A DNA stretch of 64,000 nucleotides from Pseudoramibacter porci. GTDB taxonomy: Bacteria > Bacillota > Clostridia > Eubacteriales > Eubacteriaceae. The notes beneath the pieces are model-generated. The model had not been told where the DNA came from. It saw only the letters and a list, made by a program, of their open reading frames with translations, and made no database searches. A program made the position numbers and the translations under genes. Numbering within the stretch: the first letter of the stretch is position 1; every line of letters begins with the position of its first letter. The stretch spans positions 107,896 to 171,895 of the forward strand of contig NZ_VUMO01000004.1 in NCBI RefSeq assembly GCF_009696145.1. Reading direction: 5' to 3'. Shown here piece by piece: positions 17,045 through 25,983 of this stretch.

Positions 17045-18394
17045 TTGCAAAAAACGGAAACCTGTTCCTTTAAAGGTGGTATCCATCCACCTTATAATAA
17101 GGAATTAACGAATGCCGTTCCGGTTCGGAAAGCGAAAGAACCTGCAGTTGTCACGATCCCTATGTCATTGCATATCGGTGCGCCTTGCAAACCGGTTGTT
17201 AAAAAGGGAGACACCGTTTATATGGGACAAATGGTCGGCGAAGCCACAGGTTTTGTGTCCTCACCAGTGTTTGCCAGTGTCTCTGGGACGGTGAAAGCTG
17301 TAGAGGAACGTCCGCATCCAAACGGGAACAACGTGCTTTCAGTTGTCATCGAATCCGATGGAAAAGATACCGTTGATCCATCGATCCAGCCGTATAAACC
17401 TTATACGGCGTACGGTTCGAAAGAAATCATCGATATCATTAAAAACGCCGGAATCGTCGGTATGGGCGGGGCAACCTTCCCGACACACGTCAAATTGACC
17501 GTTTCACCGGATAAACACGTGGATACCGTGATATTAAACGGTGCGGAATGTGAACCGTATTTAACGGCTGACGATCATCTGATGCAGGATCATCCAGATC
17601 GTGTGGTGAAGGGGCTTCAGATTGCGATGCGCGCTTTAAATGTTTCAAAAGGCGTTATTGCGATTGAAAACAACAAACCTCAGGCCATTGAGGCTGTGGC
17701 CAAGGCAGCAGAAGGGCTCGACGGCATTGAAGTACAAAAGCTTGCGACTAAATATCCGCAAGGGGCTGAAAAGCAGTTAATTACGGCTGTCACGGGCCGG
17801 GAAGTTCCGGCAGGCGGTTTGCCAGCTGATGCTGGCGTGGTGGTGATGAATGTCGGGACAGCAGCTCAGGTTGCCTTGACTTTTGAAACCGGCATGCCAT
17901 TAATCAGCCGTTATGTCACGTGTACAGGCGATGCAGTAAAAGAACCGTGCACGATGCTGGTGAAGGTCGGCACACCATATCAAGAAGTGATCGACCAATG
18001 CGGCGGTTTTTCCAAACCCGTTGGCAAGGTGATTTCCGGTGGTCCGATGATGGGGGTTGCGATGCAGCGCACGGATATCCCGGTCATGAAGGGAACATCC
18101 GGTATTTTATGCTTGTCGAAAGAAGCGGCCTATATTCCAGAACCGTCTGCATGTATCCGCTGCGGCAGATGTGCGTCGGTTTGTCCGATCCATTTACAGC
18201 CGTTTTTGATTAGTGCGTTTGCTCAGAAAAAACGTTGGGATCGGTGTGAAGAATTCCATGCACTCGACTGTATTGAATGCGGAAGCTGTTCGTTTATTTG
18301 TCCGGCTAAGCGCACAATCGTTTCGTCTATTCGTGTTGGCAAGCGTCAAGTTCAAGCTGAAAGAAAGAAGAAGGCGGTGAAGTCTAATGGATAA
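17045..18394 (+). CDS. rnfC: Rnf complex subunit RnfC
   Basis: Peripheral NADH/flavin-binding subunit of the Rnf ferredoxin:NAD+ oxidoreductase, an ion-pumping membrane complex. Features: N-terminal GGIHPPYNKEL, the glycine-rich nucleotide region GIVGMGGATFPTHVK, NGAECEPYLT, and two [4Fe-4S] motifs near the C-terminus (CIRCGRCASVCP and CIECGSCSFICP). I chose the TTG at 17045 because AGAGGTG lies 6 bases upstream; a GTG at 17036 is inside that Shine-Dalgarno. The 449-aa length is typical. It is the first gene of rnfCDGEAB and overlaps rnfD by 8 bases. Confidence 0.95.
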   Translation: MQKTETCSFKGGIHPPYNKELTNAVPVRKAKEPAVVTIPMSLHIGAPCKPVVKKGDTVYMGQMVGEATGFVSSPVFASVSGTVKAVEERPHPNGNNVLSVVIESDGKDTVDPSIQPYKPYTAYGSKEIIDIIKNAGIVGMGGATFPTHVKLTVSPDKHVDTVILNGAECEPYLTADDHLMQDHPDRVVKGLQIAMRALNVSKGVIAIENNKPQAIEAVAKAAEGLDGIEVQKLATKYPQGAEKQLITAVTGREVPAGGLPADAGVVVMNVGTAAQVALTFETGMPLISRYVTCTGDAVKEPCTMLVKVGTPYQEVIDQCGGFSKPVGKVISGGPMMGVAMQRTDIPVMKGTSGILCLSKEAAYIPEPSACIRCGRCASVCPIHLQPFLISAFAQKKRWDRCEEFHALDCIECGSCSFICPAKRTIVSSIRVGKRQVQAERKKKAVKSNG

Positions 18395-19343
18395 TGAAAA
18401 TATGATGCTGACAGTCTCATCTTCGCCGCATATTCGCGCGAAAGCGACAACAGCAGGTATTATGCGCGATGTTGTTATTGCACTCATTCCGGCTCTGATT
18501 GTAGCCGTGATTGTGTTTGGAGCAAAAGCGCTATTGATTGTGGCATTGTGTGTGGTGACCTGCGTAGCGTCCGAAGCGATCACAGAACGAATCATGCACC
18601 GCGATGTGACCATTAATGACTGCAGTGCCGTGGTCACAGGGATTCTACTAGCATATAACCTGCCGATTCAGGCACCATGGTGGATGTGCGTCGTTGGCAG
18701 CGTTTTTGCCATTGTTGTTGTCAAACAGCTTTTCGGCGGATTAGGACACAATTTTGTCAACCCGGCCTTGGCTGGACGTGCGTTTTTGTTATCCTCATGG
18801 CCGACACATATGACGGGGACAGCTTTTATTCCGCTTACAGATACCGTGACATCGGCGACGCCGCTTGGTATCTTGAAGGAAGGGGCAAATCTGTCAAAAC
18901 TGCCAAGCAATTTGGATATGTTCTTAGGGCTGCACGGCGTATACGGTGCCATTGGTGAAATTTCAGCCTTAGCACTGCTGATCGGTGGTGTCTACTTGAT
19001 CATTAGAAAAGTCATCAATTGGCGGATTCCTGTGATTTATATTGGAACCGTTGCGCTGCTTTCTTTCCCGTTTGGGCAGGATCCGATTTTCATGATTTGT
19101 TCAGGTGGGCTGATGCTCGGTGCAATTTTCATGGCAACGGATTATGTCACGTCACCGACGACGGCAACGGGCCAAGTGATCTACGCTGTTGGATGCGGCC
19201 TGATGACCATGCTGATTCGAATGTTTGGCGGCTATCCGGAAGGTGTTTCTTATTCCATTCTTCTGATGAACGTCGCAACGCCATTGATTGAACGATTTAC
19301 CAGACCGAGAATTTACGGTTATGAAAAAGAAAAAAGCGAATGA
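18387..19343 (+). CDS. rnfD: Rnf complex subunit RnfD
   Basis: Integral membrane subunit carrying a covalently bound FMN. The 318 aa contain multiple hydrophobic helices and the flavinylation segment TSATPL, in which Thr158 would carry the flavin by homology to NqrB/RnfD. GHNFVNPALAGRAFLL is another conserved segment. The ATG at 18387 overlaps the rnfC stop by 8 bases, so the two are probably translationally coupled. It works with RnfC, G, E, A and B in the membrane. Confidence 0.94.
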   Translation: MDNENMMLTVSSSPHIRAKATTAGIMRDVVIALIPALIVAVIVFGAKALLIVALCVVTCVASEAITERIMHRDVTINDCSAVVTGILLAYNLPIQAPWWMCVVGSVFAIVVVKQLFGGLGHNFVNPALAGRAFLLSSWPTHMTGTAFIPLTDTVTSATPLGILKEGANLSKLPSNLDMFLGLHGVYGAIGEISALALLIGGVYLIIRKVINWRIPVIYIGTVALLSFPFGQDPIFMICSGGLMLGAIFMATDYVTSPTTATGQVIYAVGCGLMTMLIRMFGGYPEGVSYSILLMNVATPLIERFTRPRIYGYEKEKSE

Positions 19344-19356
19344 GAAGGTGTGAGTC

Positions 19357-19974
19357 ATGGAAAAAGATAAATTAGATGTTAAACACGTTATTCACGTCGC
19401 TTTAATCCTTTTGATTATTTCTGCGGTTGCAGCGGCTCTACTCGGAATGACCAATGCCGTGACGAAGTCGAAAATTGCAGAACAGGAAAAACAGACCAAC
19501 ATTGAAGCGCGTCAGAAAGTATTGAAAGGTGCCGATAAATTTACAGAAGTAAAAGATATTAAGGCAATCGCAAAAAAAGCATCCAAATCCAATGCCGGTA
19601 TTGTCAGCGAAGCATATAAAGGCTACAAAAACGGCAAGTTGGTTGGCTATACCGTTAAAGTTGCACCAAAAGGTTATGGTGGGGAAGTTGAACTGCTGTT
19701 CGGCTTTAATACATCGGGAAAAACAACAGGCATAACAGTTGTTTCCAATTCGGAAACCGCTGGCCTCGGCGCAAGATGTACAGAACCCAGCTTCCAAAAA
19801 CAATTCAAGGGATTGTCGGCAGATACCACTTATACGGTTGCTAAACACGGGAGTAAGACTTCAAATAATCAGATCGAAGCCCTTGCAGGAGCAACGATCA
19901 CATCTAGAGCGGTTACACTTGGTTTAAATACATCCAATCAAGTCTATCGCGTTCTTTCAAAGGAGGCCAAATAA
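19357..19974 (+). CDS. rnfG: Rnf complex subunit RnfG
   Basis: Single-span membrane protein with an extracytoplasmic FMN-binding domain. A transmembrane helix at about residues 10-30 is followed by the FMN_bind domain with GYGGEVELLFGF, SETAGLGAR and the flavin-attachment motif GATITSRAV (Thr180). The 205-aa length is normal. Start preceded by AAGGTG. Its stop TAA overlaps the rnfE ATG by one base (TAATG). Confidence 0.94.
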   Translation: MEKDKLDVKHVIHVALILLIISAVAAALLGMTNAVTKSKIAEQEKQTNIEARQKVLKGADKFTEVKDIKAIAKKASKSNAGIVSEAYKGYKNGKLVGYTVKVAPKGYGGEVELLFGFNTSGKTTGITVVSNSETAGLGARCTEPSFQKQFKGLSADTTYTVAKHGSKTSNNQIEALAGATITSRAVTLGLNTSNQVYRVLSKEAK

Positions 19975-20630
19975 TGAAAAAAATTAAATATTTTACAAAC
20001 GGTATCCTTGATGAAAACCCTGTTTTTCGCTTAGTTTTGGGGACTTGTCCAACGCTTGCGATTACAACGGCCGCGATGAACGGCATCGCAATGGGAGCGG
20101 CAACGACTTTCGTTTTGATTTGCTCGAATCTTGTCATCTCTCTATTGCGAAAGGTTATTCCAGATAATGTTAGAATTCCGGCTTTTGTCGTGATCATCGC
20201 ATCATTTGTTACGATTGTCGATATGGTAATGCATGCTTTTACGCCTGCGATGTACAAAACTCTCGGCATTTTTATTCCATTGATCGTTGTGAACTGTATT
20301 ATCATGGGACGCGCTGAAGGCTTTGCATATTCTCATGGGCCGATCGATTCTATTCTGGACGGTGCTGGAATGGGACTTGGTTTCACACTTGCTGATACCT
20401 TTATCGCCTCTGTTCGAGAATTGATTGGCGCTGGTTCTATTTTCGGTATCCATGTAATGCCCGCAGGCTATCAGCCCGCATTAATCTTTATATTGGCACC
20501 AGGTGCTTTTTTGACATACGGTATTTTGATGGCAATTCTTAATCAAGTTGGAATCAGCCGTAAAAGAGCAAAGGCAAAAGCTGCGGAAGAAGAAAAGTTA
20601 ACTGCCAGCAGTGAAGTTGTTGCAGAATAA
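19974..20630 (+). CDS. rnfE: Rnf complex subunit RnfE
   Basis: Polytopic membrane subunit of the RnfA/RnfE (NqrD/NqrE) family that forms part of the ion-translocating core. Conserved N-terminal part NPVFRLVLGTCPTLAIT, then VNCIIMGRAEGFA, which carries one of the paired cysteines in membrane helices typical of this family, and an IHVMP segment. 218 aa. Its Shine-Dalgarno (AAAGGAGG) lies inside the end of rnfG and the start overlaps that gene by one base. A charged Lys/Ala/Glu C-terminal tail follows the last helix. Confidence 0.94.
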   Translation: MKKIKYFTNGILDENPVFRLVLGTCPTLAITTAAMNGIAMGAATTFVLICSNLVISLLRKVIPDNVRIPAFVVIIASFVTIVDMVMHAFTPAMYKTLGIFIPLIVVNCIIMGRAEGFAYSHGPIDSILDGAGMGLGFTLADTFIASVRELIGAGSIFGIHVMPAGYQPALIFILAPGAFLTYGILMAILNQVGISRKRAKAKAAEEEKLTASSEVVAE

Positions 20631-20658
20631 GAAATAGCAAAAAGGAGAAGTATCCATT

Positions 20659-21231
20659 ATGCGAATTTTTACAATTTTAATTGCCGGCGTATTTGTTAAT
20701 AACTTTTTGTTATCAAAGTTTTTAGGGATTTGTTCATTTTTAGGTGTTTCTAAAAAAGTTGATACCTCAATTGGAATGGGGATTGCCGTTATTTTCGTTA
20801 TGACGCTGGCGTCAGCCATTACTTATGTGATTCAATATGGCATTTTATCAAAACTTGGTCTGGAATACCTGCAGACAATCGCTTTTATTTTGGTTGTTGC
20901 AGCGCTGGTCCAGTTGGTTGAAATGTTTATAAAAAAATCAAGTATGTCTCTATATCAGGCATTGGGGATTTATCTGCCACTGATCACAACAAATTGTGCT
21001 GTTTTGGGTGTTTGCACTTTGAATATTCAAAACAGTTATAATTTTATTGAATCTGTTGTGAATGGTGCAGCAGGTGGAATCGGCTATACACTGGCCATTG
21101 TGTTAATGGCAGCAATTCGTGAAAGAGCCGAAGTCTCGGATGTCCCAGAAGCTTTCCAGGGATTTCCTATTACCATGATTACAGCGAGCTTGATGGCCAT
21201 TTCATTCCTCGGATTTTCTGGCATGCTATAA
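20659..21231 (+). CDS. rnfA: Rnf complex subunit RnfA
   Basis: Polytopic membrane protein paired with RnfE in the Rnf membrane core. N-terminal FVNNFLLSKFLGICSFLGVS and the ITTNCAVLGVC segment with conserved cysteines identify it. The 190 aa are standard. The start ATG has AAAAGGAG about 9 bases upstream. Followed by rnfB after 22 bases. Confidence 0.95.
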   Translation: MRIFTILIAGVFVNNFLLSKFLGICSFLGVSKKVDTSIGMGIAVIFVMTLASAITYVIQYGILSKLGLEYLQTIAFILVVAALVQLVEMFIKKSSMSLYQALGIYLPLITTNCAVLGVCTLNIQNSYNFIESVVNGAAGGIGYTLAIVLMAAIRERAEVSDVPEAFQGFPITMITASLMAISFLGFSGML

Positions 21232-21253
21232 GGAAGAAAAAGGAGGAAATTAA

Positions 21254-22123
21254 ATGGCTAGTCAAATTATCGTTCCTGTCGTTATATTAGGCATTATGGC
21301 GCTCATTATTGGTGTGGCCTTGGCCATTGCGGCAAAGCGATTTGAAGTAAAAGAAGATGAACGTATTCCTCAGGTTCGCGCTGTACTCCCTGGCGCAAAC
21401 TGCGGTGGTTGTGGTTATCCTGGATGTGATGGATGTGCAGCAGCTATAGTTAAAGGTGAAGCACCTGTCAATGCGTGCCCTGTCGGCGGCGCTTCAGTTG
21501 CAGAACAAGTCGGTGCCATTATGGGTGAAGAAGTCAGTGATGCGATGCCTAACGTCGCGCAGGTACTCTGCGGCGGCGATTGCGAAAAAGCACCGAGACG
21601 GACAGAATACTACGGCCTGAAAGACTGCAACGAAGCTGTTGTCGCCAATGGCGGGCCGAAGGGATGCCGTTTTGGCTGTATCGGCTTGGGATCCTGTGTT
21701 TCGGTATGTGAATTCGATGCCCTGCACATGACGAATAAAATGCTTCCGAGTGTCAATATCGAAAACTGCGTTGCGTGCGGGAAATGTGTCGATATTTGCC
21801 CTAAAAACGTCATGACATTGATTCCAAAAGATCAAATTGTTCATGTCGACTGCCAGTCAACAGAAAAAGGGAAAACGGTTCGCGAAAATTGCGAAGTCGG
21901 CTGTATTGGCTGCGGGTTGTGTGAAAAGACGTGCATGTTTGACGCCATTCACGTTCAGAACAATTTAGCGGTGATCGACTATTCGAAATGCTCAAATTGC
22001 GGCGCTTGTGTCAAGAAATGCCCGACACACGCCTTGATTAAAGAAGGTCGAAAAGTTGCACCGCGCAAAGGATTAAAGCCTGTCAAAAAGCCTCAGCCAA
22101 AACAAAAACCAGCTGAAGCCTAG
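21254..22123 (+). CDS. rnfB: Rnf complex ferredoxin-like subunit RnfB
   Basis: Electron-entry subunit that accepts electrons from reduced ferredoxin. An N-terminal membrane helix (about residues 5-28) is followed by the Fes domain CGGCGYPGCDGC, then several ferredoxin-type clusters: C-x2-C-x2-C motifs in CVACGKCVDICP, CIGCGLCEKTC and CSNCGACVKKCP, plus additional Cys around residues 110-155. The 289 aa end in a Lys/Pro-rich tail (KPQPKQKPAEA). AAGGAGG precedes the ATG. Last gene of the rnf operon; a terminator follows. Confidence 0.95.
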   Translation: MASQIIVPVVILGIMALIIGVALAIAAKRFEVKEDERIPQVRAVLPGANCGGCGYPGCDGCAAAIVKGEAPVNACPVGGASVAEQVGAIMGEEVSDAMPNVAQVLCGGDCEKAPRRTEYYGLKDCNEAVVANGGPKGCRFGCIGLGSCVSVCEFDALHMTNKMLPSVNIENCVACGKCVDICPKNVMTLIPKDQIVHVDCQSTEKGKTVRENCEVGCIGCGLCEKTCMFDAIHVQNNLAVIDYSKCSNCGACVKKCPTHALIKEGRKVAPRKGLKPVKKPQPKQKPAEA

Positions 22124-22134
22124 AACAGATAATT

Positions 22135-22171
22135 GAGCTGTCAATTGTAGAATTGACGGCTCTTTTTTTTT
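22135..22171 (+). terminator. Intrinsic terminator of the rnf operon
   Basis: GAGCTGTCAATT at 22135-22146 pairs with AATTGACGGCTC at 22151-22162 (one U.G) over a GTAG loop, followed by a run of nine Ts. Confidence 0.95.
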
Positions 22172-22213
22172 GTAATAAGATAAAGAGAACGCAAGAAAGC
22201 TTAGGAGAATTTA

Positions 22214-23398
22214 ATGAGTGAGATATGTTATTTAGATAATGCTGCGACGACAAAGTCTGCGCCGCAAGTCGTCGAACGGATGGTTAAAAGCTTTCAGCAA
22301 GATTATTTCAATCCTTCGGCGATGTATAAACCGGGACTTAATGAAGAAAAGGCAATTCAGGCGTGTAAGGCGCAGTTAATGGCCGCAATTCACGCGAAGG
22401 GAGATGCAGATCGCCGGATCATCTACACTTCTGGCGGCAGTGAAGGCGATAACCTATTAATTCGCGGCGTCTTGGACAGAAAACGGCCATCGGCTTTAGA
22501 AAACGGGTCAATTGTCACAACGATCATTGAACATCCAGCGGTGCGGGAAGTTTTTTCGGATTATGAAAAACGTGGCGTCAAGGTGATTTGGCTCCCTGTG
22601 GATGAGGCGGGATTCGTTGACCCTCAAGATTTGTCAGAAGTAGTTGACGAACACACACTGCTCGTTTCGATTATGGGCGTCAACAACGAATTGGGAACAT
22701 TCCAGCCGCTTGAGACTTTGGGGAAAATCATCAAGGATCACAACCCGGATTGCTTTTTTCATTCTGATTTTGTGCAGGGTTTTATGAAATGTCCGATCGA
22801 CGTTGAAAAGGCGCAGTTAGACGGTGTAACTTTGTGTGGCCATAAAATTAACGGACCCAAAGGAATCGGTGCAGTTTATTTGAGAGAAGGGTGGCCGATT
22901 AAACCACTTGTATTCGGAGGCGGACAAGAACACGGCCTTCGCAGCGGGACAGAAAATGTTCAGGGCATTGTCGGATTTGACGAAGCGGTCAAACTTTGGG
23001 AATCGCATGATGTCATCAAAAGGCTGGTTCAATATCGGCGTTATGTTGAAAACACGCTGATGGATACCTTGGAAAACGTTAAAATATTGGGGCCTCAGGA
23101 CGAAGAAAAGCGCAGTCCGGCTGTGATGAGCGTCGCTATTGAAGGTGTGCGGGGTGAGGTCCTTTTGCATGCATGCGAAGCCAAGGGTGTTTATATTTCA
23201 ACAGGCTCAGCCTGTTCGACGCACAAAAAAGAAAAACATCAGGTCCAGAAGGCCATTGGGCTGTCCCCAAGTTATATTGAAGGGACCATTCGGATATCTT
23301 TCTCGGCACTGACAACTTTTGATGAAGTTAAACAAGGGGTCGAGATCATAATCGGGGAAGCACAGCAGCTTAGAAAATTTGCAAAATTCATTAAGTAA
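22214..23398 (+). CDS. Cysteine desulfurase, IscS/NifS-like
   Basis: PLP enzyme that strips sulfur from cysteine as an enzyme-bound persulfide. DNAATT near the N-terminus, the PLP lysine in CGHKINGPKG (Lys211) and the catalytic Cys334 in STGSACST are all present. The 394-aa length and short active-site loop fit the NifS/IscS class. Placed 10 bases before thiI, it most likely supplies sulfur to ThiI for 4-thiouridine in tRNA, as the NifZ-ThiI pair does in Bacillus; this is inference from context. AGGAGA lies upstream of the ATG. Confidence 0.92.
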   Translation: MSEICYLDNAATTKSAPQVVERMVKSFQQDYFNPSAMYKPGLNEEKAIQACKAQLMAAIHAKGDADRRIIYTSGGSEGDNLLIRGVLDRKRPSALENGSIVTTIIEHPAVREVFSDYEKRGVKVIWLPVDEAGFVDPQDLSEVVDEHTLLVSIMGVNNELGTFQPLETLGKIIKDHNPDCFFHSDFVQGFMKCPIDVEKAQLDGVTLCGHKINGPKGIGAVYLREGWPIKPLVFGGGQEHGLRSGTENVQGIVGFDEAVKLWESHDVIKRLVQYRRYVENTLMDTLENVKILGPQDEEKRSPAVMSVAIEGVRGEVLLHACEAKGVYISTGSACSTHKKEKHQVQKAIGLSPSYIEGTIRISFSALTTFDEVKQGVEIIIGEAQQLRKFAKFIK

Positions 23399-23408
23399 AG
23401 GAACAATG

Positions 23409-24581
23409 ATGGAAAACAGAGAACACGTTATTCTTGTACGGTACGGTGAGATTGCCTTAAAAGGGTTAAATCGGCATACGTTTATTGATTTATTGGTCAA
23501 AAATATCCGCGGCGCTCTGAGCCATTTGGAAAGCGTGAAGGTAGAGAAAATTCAAGGGCGCATTATTGTGCACATCAGTGATACCGAGCTGGATCAGGGT
23601 GTCGATGCGGTTAGCCGTGTGTTTGGCGTCGTTTCATTGAGCCCGGCGACCGTCGTTGACAGTCAGATGGAGCAGATCGAGCCAGTTGTTCTGGAAGAAG
23701 CAGATCGTGCACCCTTTGACAGTTTTAAAATATGCGTCAAACGTTCAGATAAGCGTTTTCCCATGACGTCTCCGGAAATCGGTCGTCATTTGGGAGGCGT
23801 TGTCCTCAAACATTATGACGGGCAGGGTAAAAAAGTTAAAATGAAAGGCGCGGACCGAGAAATTTGGGTTGAAGTCCGGGAATCCGCATACATTTATTCG
23901 CAATTTGTCAAAGGGCGCGGTGGTCTTCCAGTCGGCTGTTCTGGGCAGGCGGCACTGCTGTTGTCCGGAGGGATCGACAGCCCTGTGGCGGGTTATATGA
24001 TGGCGAAGCGCGGCGTAAAATTGACCGCCGTGTATTTTCACAGTTTCCCGTTCACATCGGACCGTGCGAAGGAAAAGGTCGTCGATTTAGCACGGATTAT
24101 GACGCGCTACACCGGGCATTTTGATCTGTACGTTGTGCCATTTACAGATATTCAGACAAAAATTGTTGAAGTTTGTCCGGAACGGCAGACGACATTGATT
24201 ATCCGCCGCTTCATGATGCGCATTGCAGAAATCATTGCGAGAAAAACAGGATCACTGTCATTGATTACCGGCGAAAGTCTTGGACAGGTTGCGAGCCAGA
24301 CACAGGAAAGCTTGTCAGCAACGGGCAGTGTTGTTGGCATGGAAGTCCTCCGGCCTTTGATTGGAATGGACAAACAGGAAATTGTGGAAATCGCCCAGGA
24401 TATCGGGACATTTGAAACTTCTATTCTGCCGTACGAAGACTGCTGTACGATTTTTGTCCCGAAACATCCCGAAACTCATCCGAATTTAAAGAAGATTGCT
24501 GCCGGAGAAGCCGCGATGATGGATGATGCGGAGCGCATGATTCAAGAAGCTGTGGATCAGGCTGAAAAAATTCGGTTGTAA
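23409..24581 (+). CDS. thiI: tRNA 4-thiouridine synthase ThiI
   Basis: Adenylates and thiolates U8 of tRNA; also implicated in thiamine thiazole synthesis in some bacteria. The 390 aa show an N-terminal ferredoxin-like/THUMP region (about 1-170) and an ATP pyrophosphatase domain with the PP-loop SGGIDSPV (about residues 186-193). The C-terminal rhodanese domain found in enteric ThiI is absent, as in Bacillus, so the sulfur handover should come from the adjacent cysteine desulfurase. The ATG at 23409 is preferred over one at 23406 for spacing from AAAGGA. Confidence 0.93.
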   Translation: MENREHVILVRYGEIALKGLNRHTFIDLLVKNIRGALSHLESVKVEKIQGRIIVHISDTELDQGVDAVSRVFGVVSLSPATVVDSQMEQIEPVVLEEADRAPFDSFKICVKRSDKRFPMTSPEIGRHLGGVVLKHYDGQGKKVKMKGADREIWVEVRESAYIYSQFVKGRGGLPVGCSGQAALLLSGGIDSPVAGYMMAKRGVKLTAVYFHSFPFTSDRAKEKVVDLARIMTRYTGHFDLYVVPFTDIQTKIVEVCPERQTTLIIRRFMMRIAEIIARKTGSLSLITGESLGQVASQTQESLSATGSVVGMEVLRPLIGMDKQEIVEIAQDIGTFETSILPYEDCCTIFVPKHPETHPNLKKIAAGEAAMMDDAERMIQEAVDQAEKIRL

Positions 24582-24597
24582 ATCAATATATATTTAT

Positions 24598-24626
24598 TTG
24601 AACGTTTTCAATAATTCTTGTATAAT
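24598..24626 (+). promoter_or_regulatory. Promoter for TetR-comEA unit
   Basis: TTGAAC at 24598-24603, 17-bp spacer, perfect TATAAT at 24621-24626. GTTTTC and GAAAAC half-sites flank the -10, a possible operator. Confidence 0.8.
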
Positions 24627-24665
24627 AGCAATAACGAAAACTAGCATATTGAAGGGGTTTAAGCG

Positions 24666-25241
24666 TTGGGCCGTAAAGCGGAAGAGAAAAGAGATTTAAT
24701 TCTAGAACAGGCGAGAAAAATATTTTTAAATCAAGATTTCGATCAAGTGACGATGACAGCGATCATTAACGCCTGCGGTATCAGTCACGGAGGCATCTAC
24801 CGTTATTTTGCGTCACCGTCTGAAATTTTTGTGACGCTTTTTGAACGCGATACCCATACGCTTTTAGATGCTGTTTCGATTTCGATGTGGGAGCAGCGTT
24901 CTGCTGTTGATATATTAAAAGAAGTATTTAAGGTTTACCAAAATGCAATTTGGGATCCAGAACCAAATATGGCGGCGCGCTACAATACATTTTTCAAAAA
25001 TCACCCGGAAAAGCAAGACGTCAAACGAAATCAGATCGACCGATTTATTAAAACAATCGCACAGGTTTTGGTATACGGCAACGAAAGGGGAGAGCTCAAT
25101 TCCGTTGATTCGACTTTTTGGGCAAATCAGTTGGTTTATTATTTAGAAGGTCTTGATCATAACGTTTCGGTAATCGGATTAAAACAGAAGGAAGTAGAAA
25201 ATTTATTTATTCTTTGGCTTGAACATTTAAAAAACGATTAA
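24666..25241 (+). CDS. TetR/AcrR-family transcriptional regulator
   Basis: A 191-aa one-component regulator. The N-terminal helix-turn-helix is typical (DLILEQARKIFLNQDFDQVTM... ISHGGIYRYF), with the conserved Y-x-Y-F at about residues 43-46; the rest is the helical ligand-binding and dimerisation domain. The start is TTG with AAGGGGT 6 bases upstream. It is 15 bases before comEA and shares its promoter, so it may control its own operon, including comEA. The ligand is unknown. Confidence 0.85.
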   Translation: MGRKAEEKRDLILEQARKIFLNQDFDQVTMTAIINACGISHGGIYRYFASPSEIFVTLFERDTHTLLDAVSISMWEQRSAVDILKEVFKVYQNAIWDPEPNMAARYNTFFKNHPEKQDVKRNQIDRFIKTIAQVLVYGNERGELNSVDSTFWANQLVYYLEGLDHNVSVIGLKQKEVENLFILWLEHLKND

Positions 25242-25256
25242 TTTAGGAGAATGGCC

Positions 25257-25847
25257 ATGGATGCGCGTTCGAAACGTCAAAAACGGCATAGGATCAAAAT
25301 CTTGGTCGGTGTCGTCATTGTTGGAGCTTTAGTTGCAATTTACGGTGTCAAGTCCTATCAAAAAAATGAACTGCTGTTGTCTAAATCCGCTGCATCGTCT
25401 GAACAGGAAACATCTGTTGAGTCATCCAGTTCAAAAATTTACGTTCACGTAACCGGGGCTGTTAATCAGCCAGGAGTTTACCAATTAAAGGCGGATGCAC
25501 GGGGCATTGATGCAGTCAATGCGGCAAGGGGCCTTACTGGTGATGCAGACGGCGACGCAGTTAACTTGGCGGCGAAACTGAAAGATGGGCAGAAATTAAA
25601 CATCCCGACAAAGACGCAGACGCAGCAGGTTCAGACGGCTGGTACATCCTCACAAGCGAAGGTCAATATTAATACGGCAACAAAGGAACAGCTGATGGCC
25701 TTGCCGGGAATTGGAGAGGTTTTAGCACAGAATATCATCGATTACAGAACAAAAAACGGTGCATTTAGCGACCCAAGCCAAATCAAGAATGTCAATCGAA
25801 TTGGCGATAAATTGTACGAACAATTGAAAGATCTAATTATCGTATAA
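25257..25847 (+). CDS. comEA: ComEA-like DNA receptor for competence
   Basis: Membrane-anchored, surface-exposed double-stranded-DNA receptor used in transformation. One membrane anchor (about residues 14-34) is followed by a Ser-rich spacer, an SLBB domain (VTGAVNQPGVY... DGQKLNIPT, about residues 60-118) and a C-terminal helix-hairpin-helix domain (VNINTATKEQLMALPGIGEVLA). The 196 aa match Gram-positive ComEA. The ATG at 25257 is chosen because AGGAGA abuts an ATG at 25251 but is 6 bases from this one. comEC lies elsewhere in the window (43816). Confidence 0.88.
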   Translation: MDARSKRQKRHRIKILVGVVIVGALVAIYGVKSYQKNELLLSKSAASSEQETSVESSSSKIYVHVTGAVNQPGVYQLKADARGIDAVNAARGLTGDADGDAVNLAAKLKDGQKLNIPTKTQTQQVQTAGTSSQAKVNINTATKEQLMALPGIGEVLAQNIIDYRTKNGAFSDPSQIKNVNRIGDKLYEQLKDLIIV

Positions 25848-25861
25848 TTTGAATGTATAGC

Positions 25862-25896
25862 AAGTCGTTCACTTCATGAGTGGGCGACTTTTTTCT
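25862..25896 (+). terminator. Intrinsic terminator after comEA
   Basis: AAGTCGTTCACT at 25862-25873 pairs with AGTGGGCGACTT at 25879-25890 (two U.G pairs), followed by six Ts. Confidence 0.85.
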
Positions 25897-25935
25897 TAAC
25901 AATAAATAAATTGAACGTATTTTTATATAAAATGA

Positions 25936-25964
25936 TTGACAAAATAAATAGATGAGTGCATAAT
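25936..25964 (+). promoter_or_regulatory. Promoter for RHH-clpB unit
   Basis: Perfect TTGACA at 25936-25941, 17-bp spacer and CATAAT at 25959-25964, about 20 bases before the RHH gene. No CIRCE or CtsR-type repeat is visible here. Confidence 0.8.
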
Positions 25965-25983
25965 TGTAATCGAGGTGGGAGAA

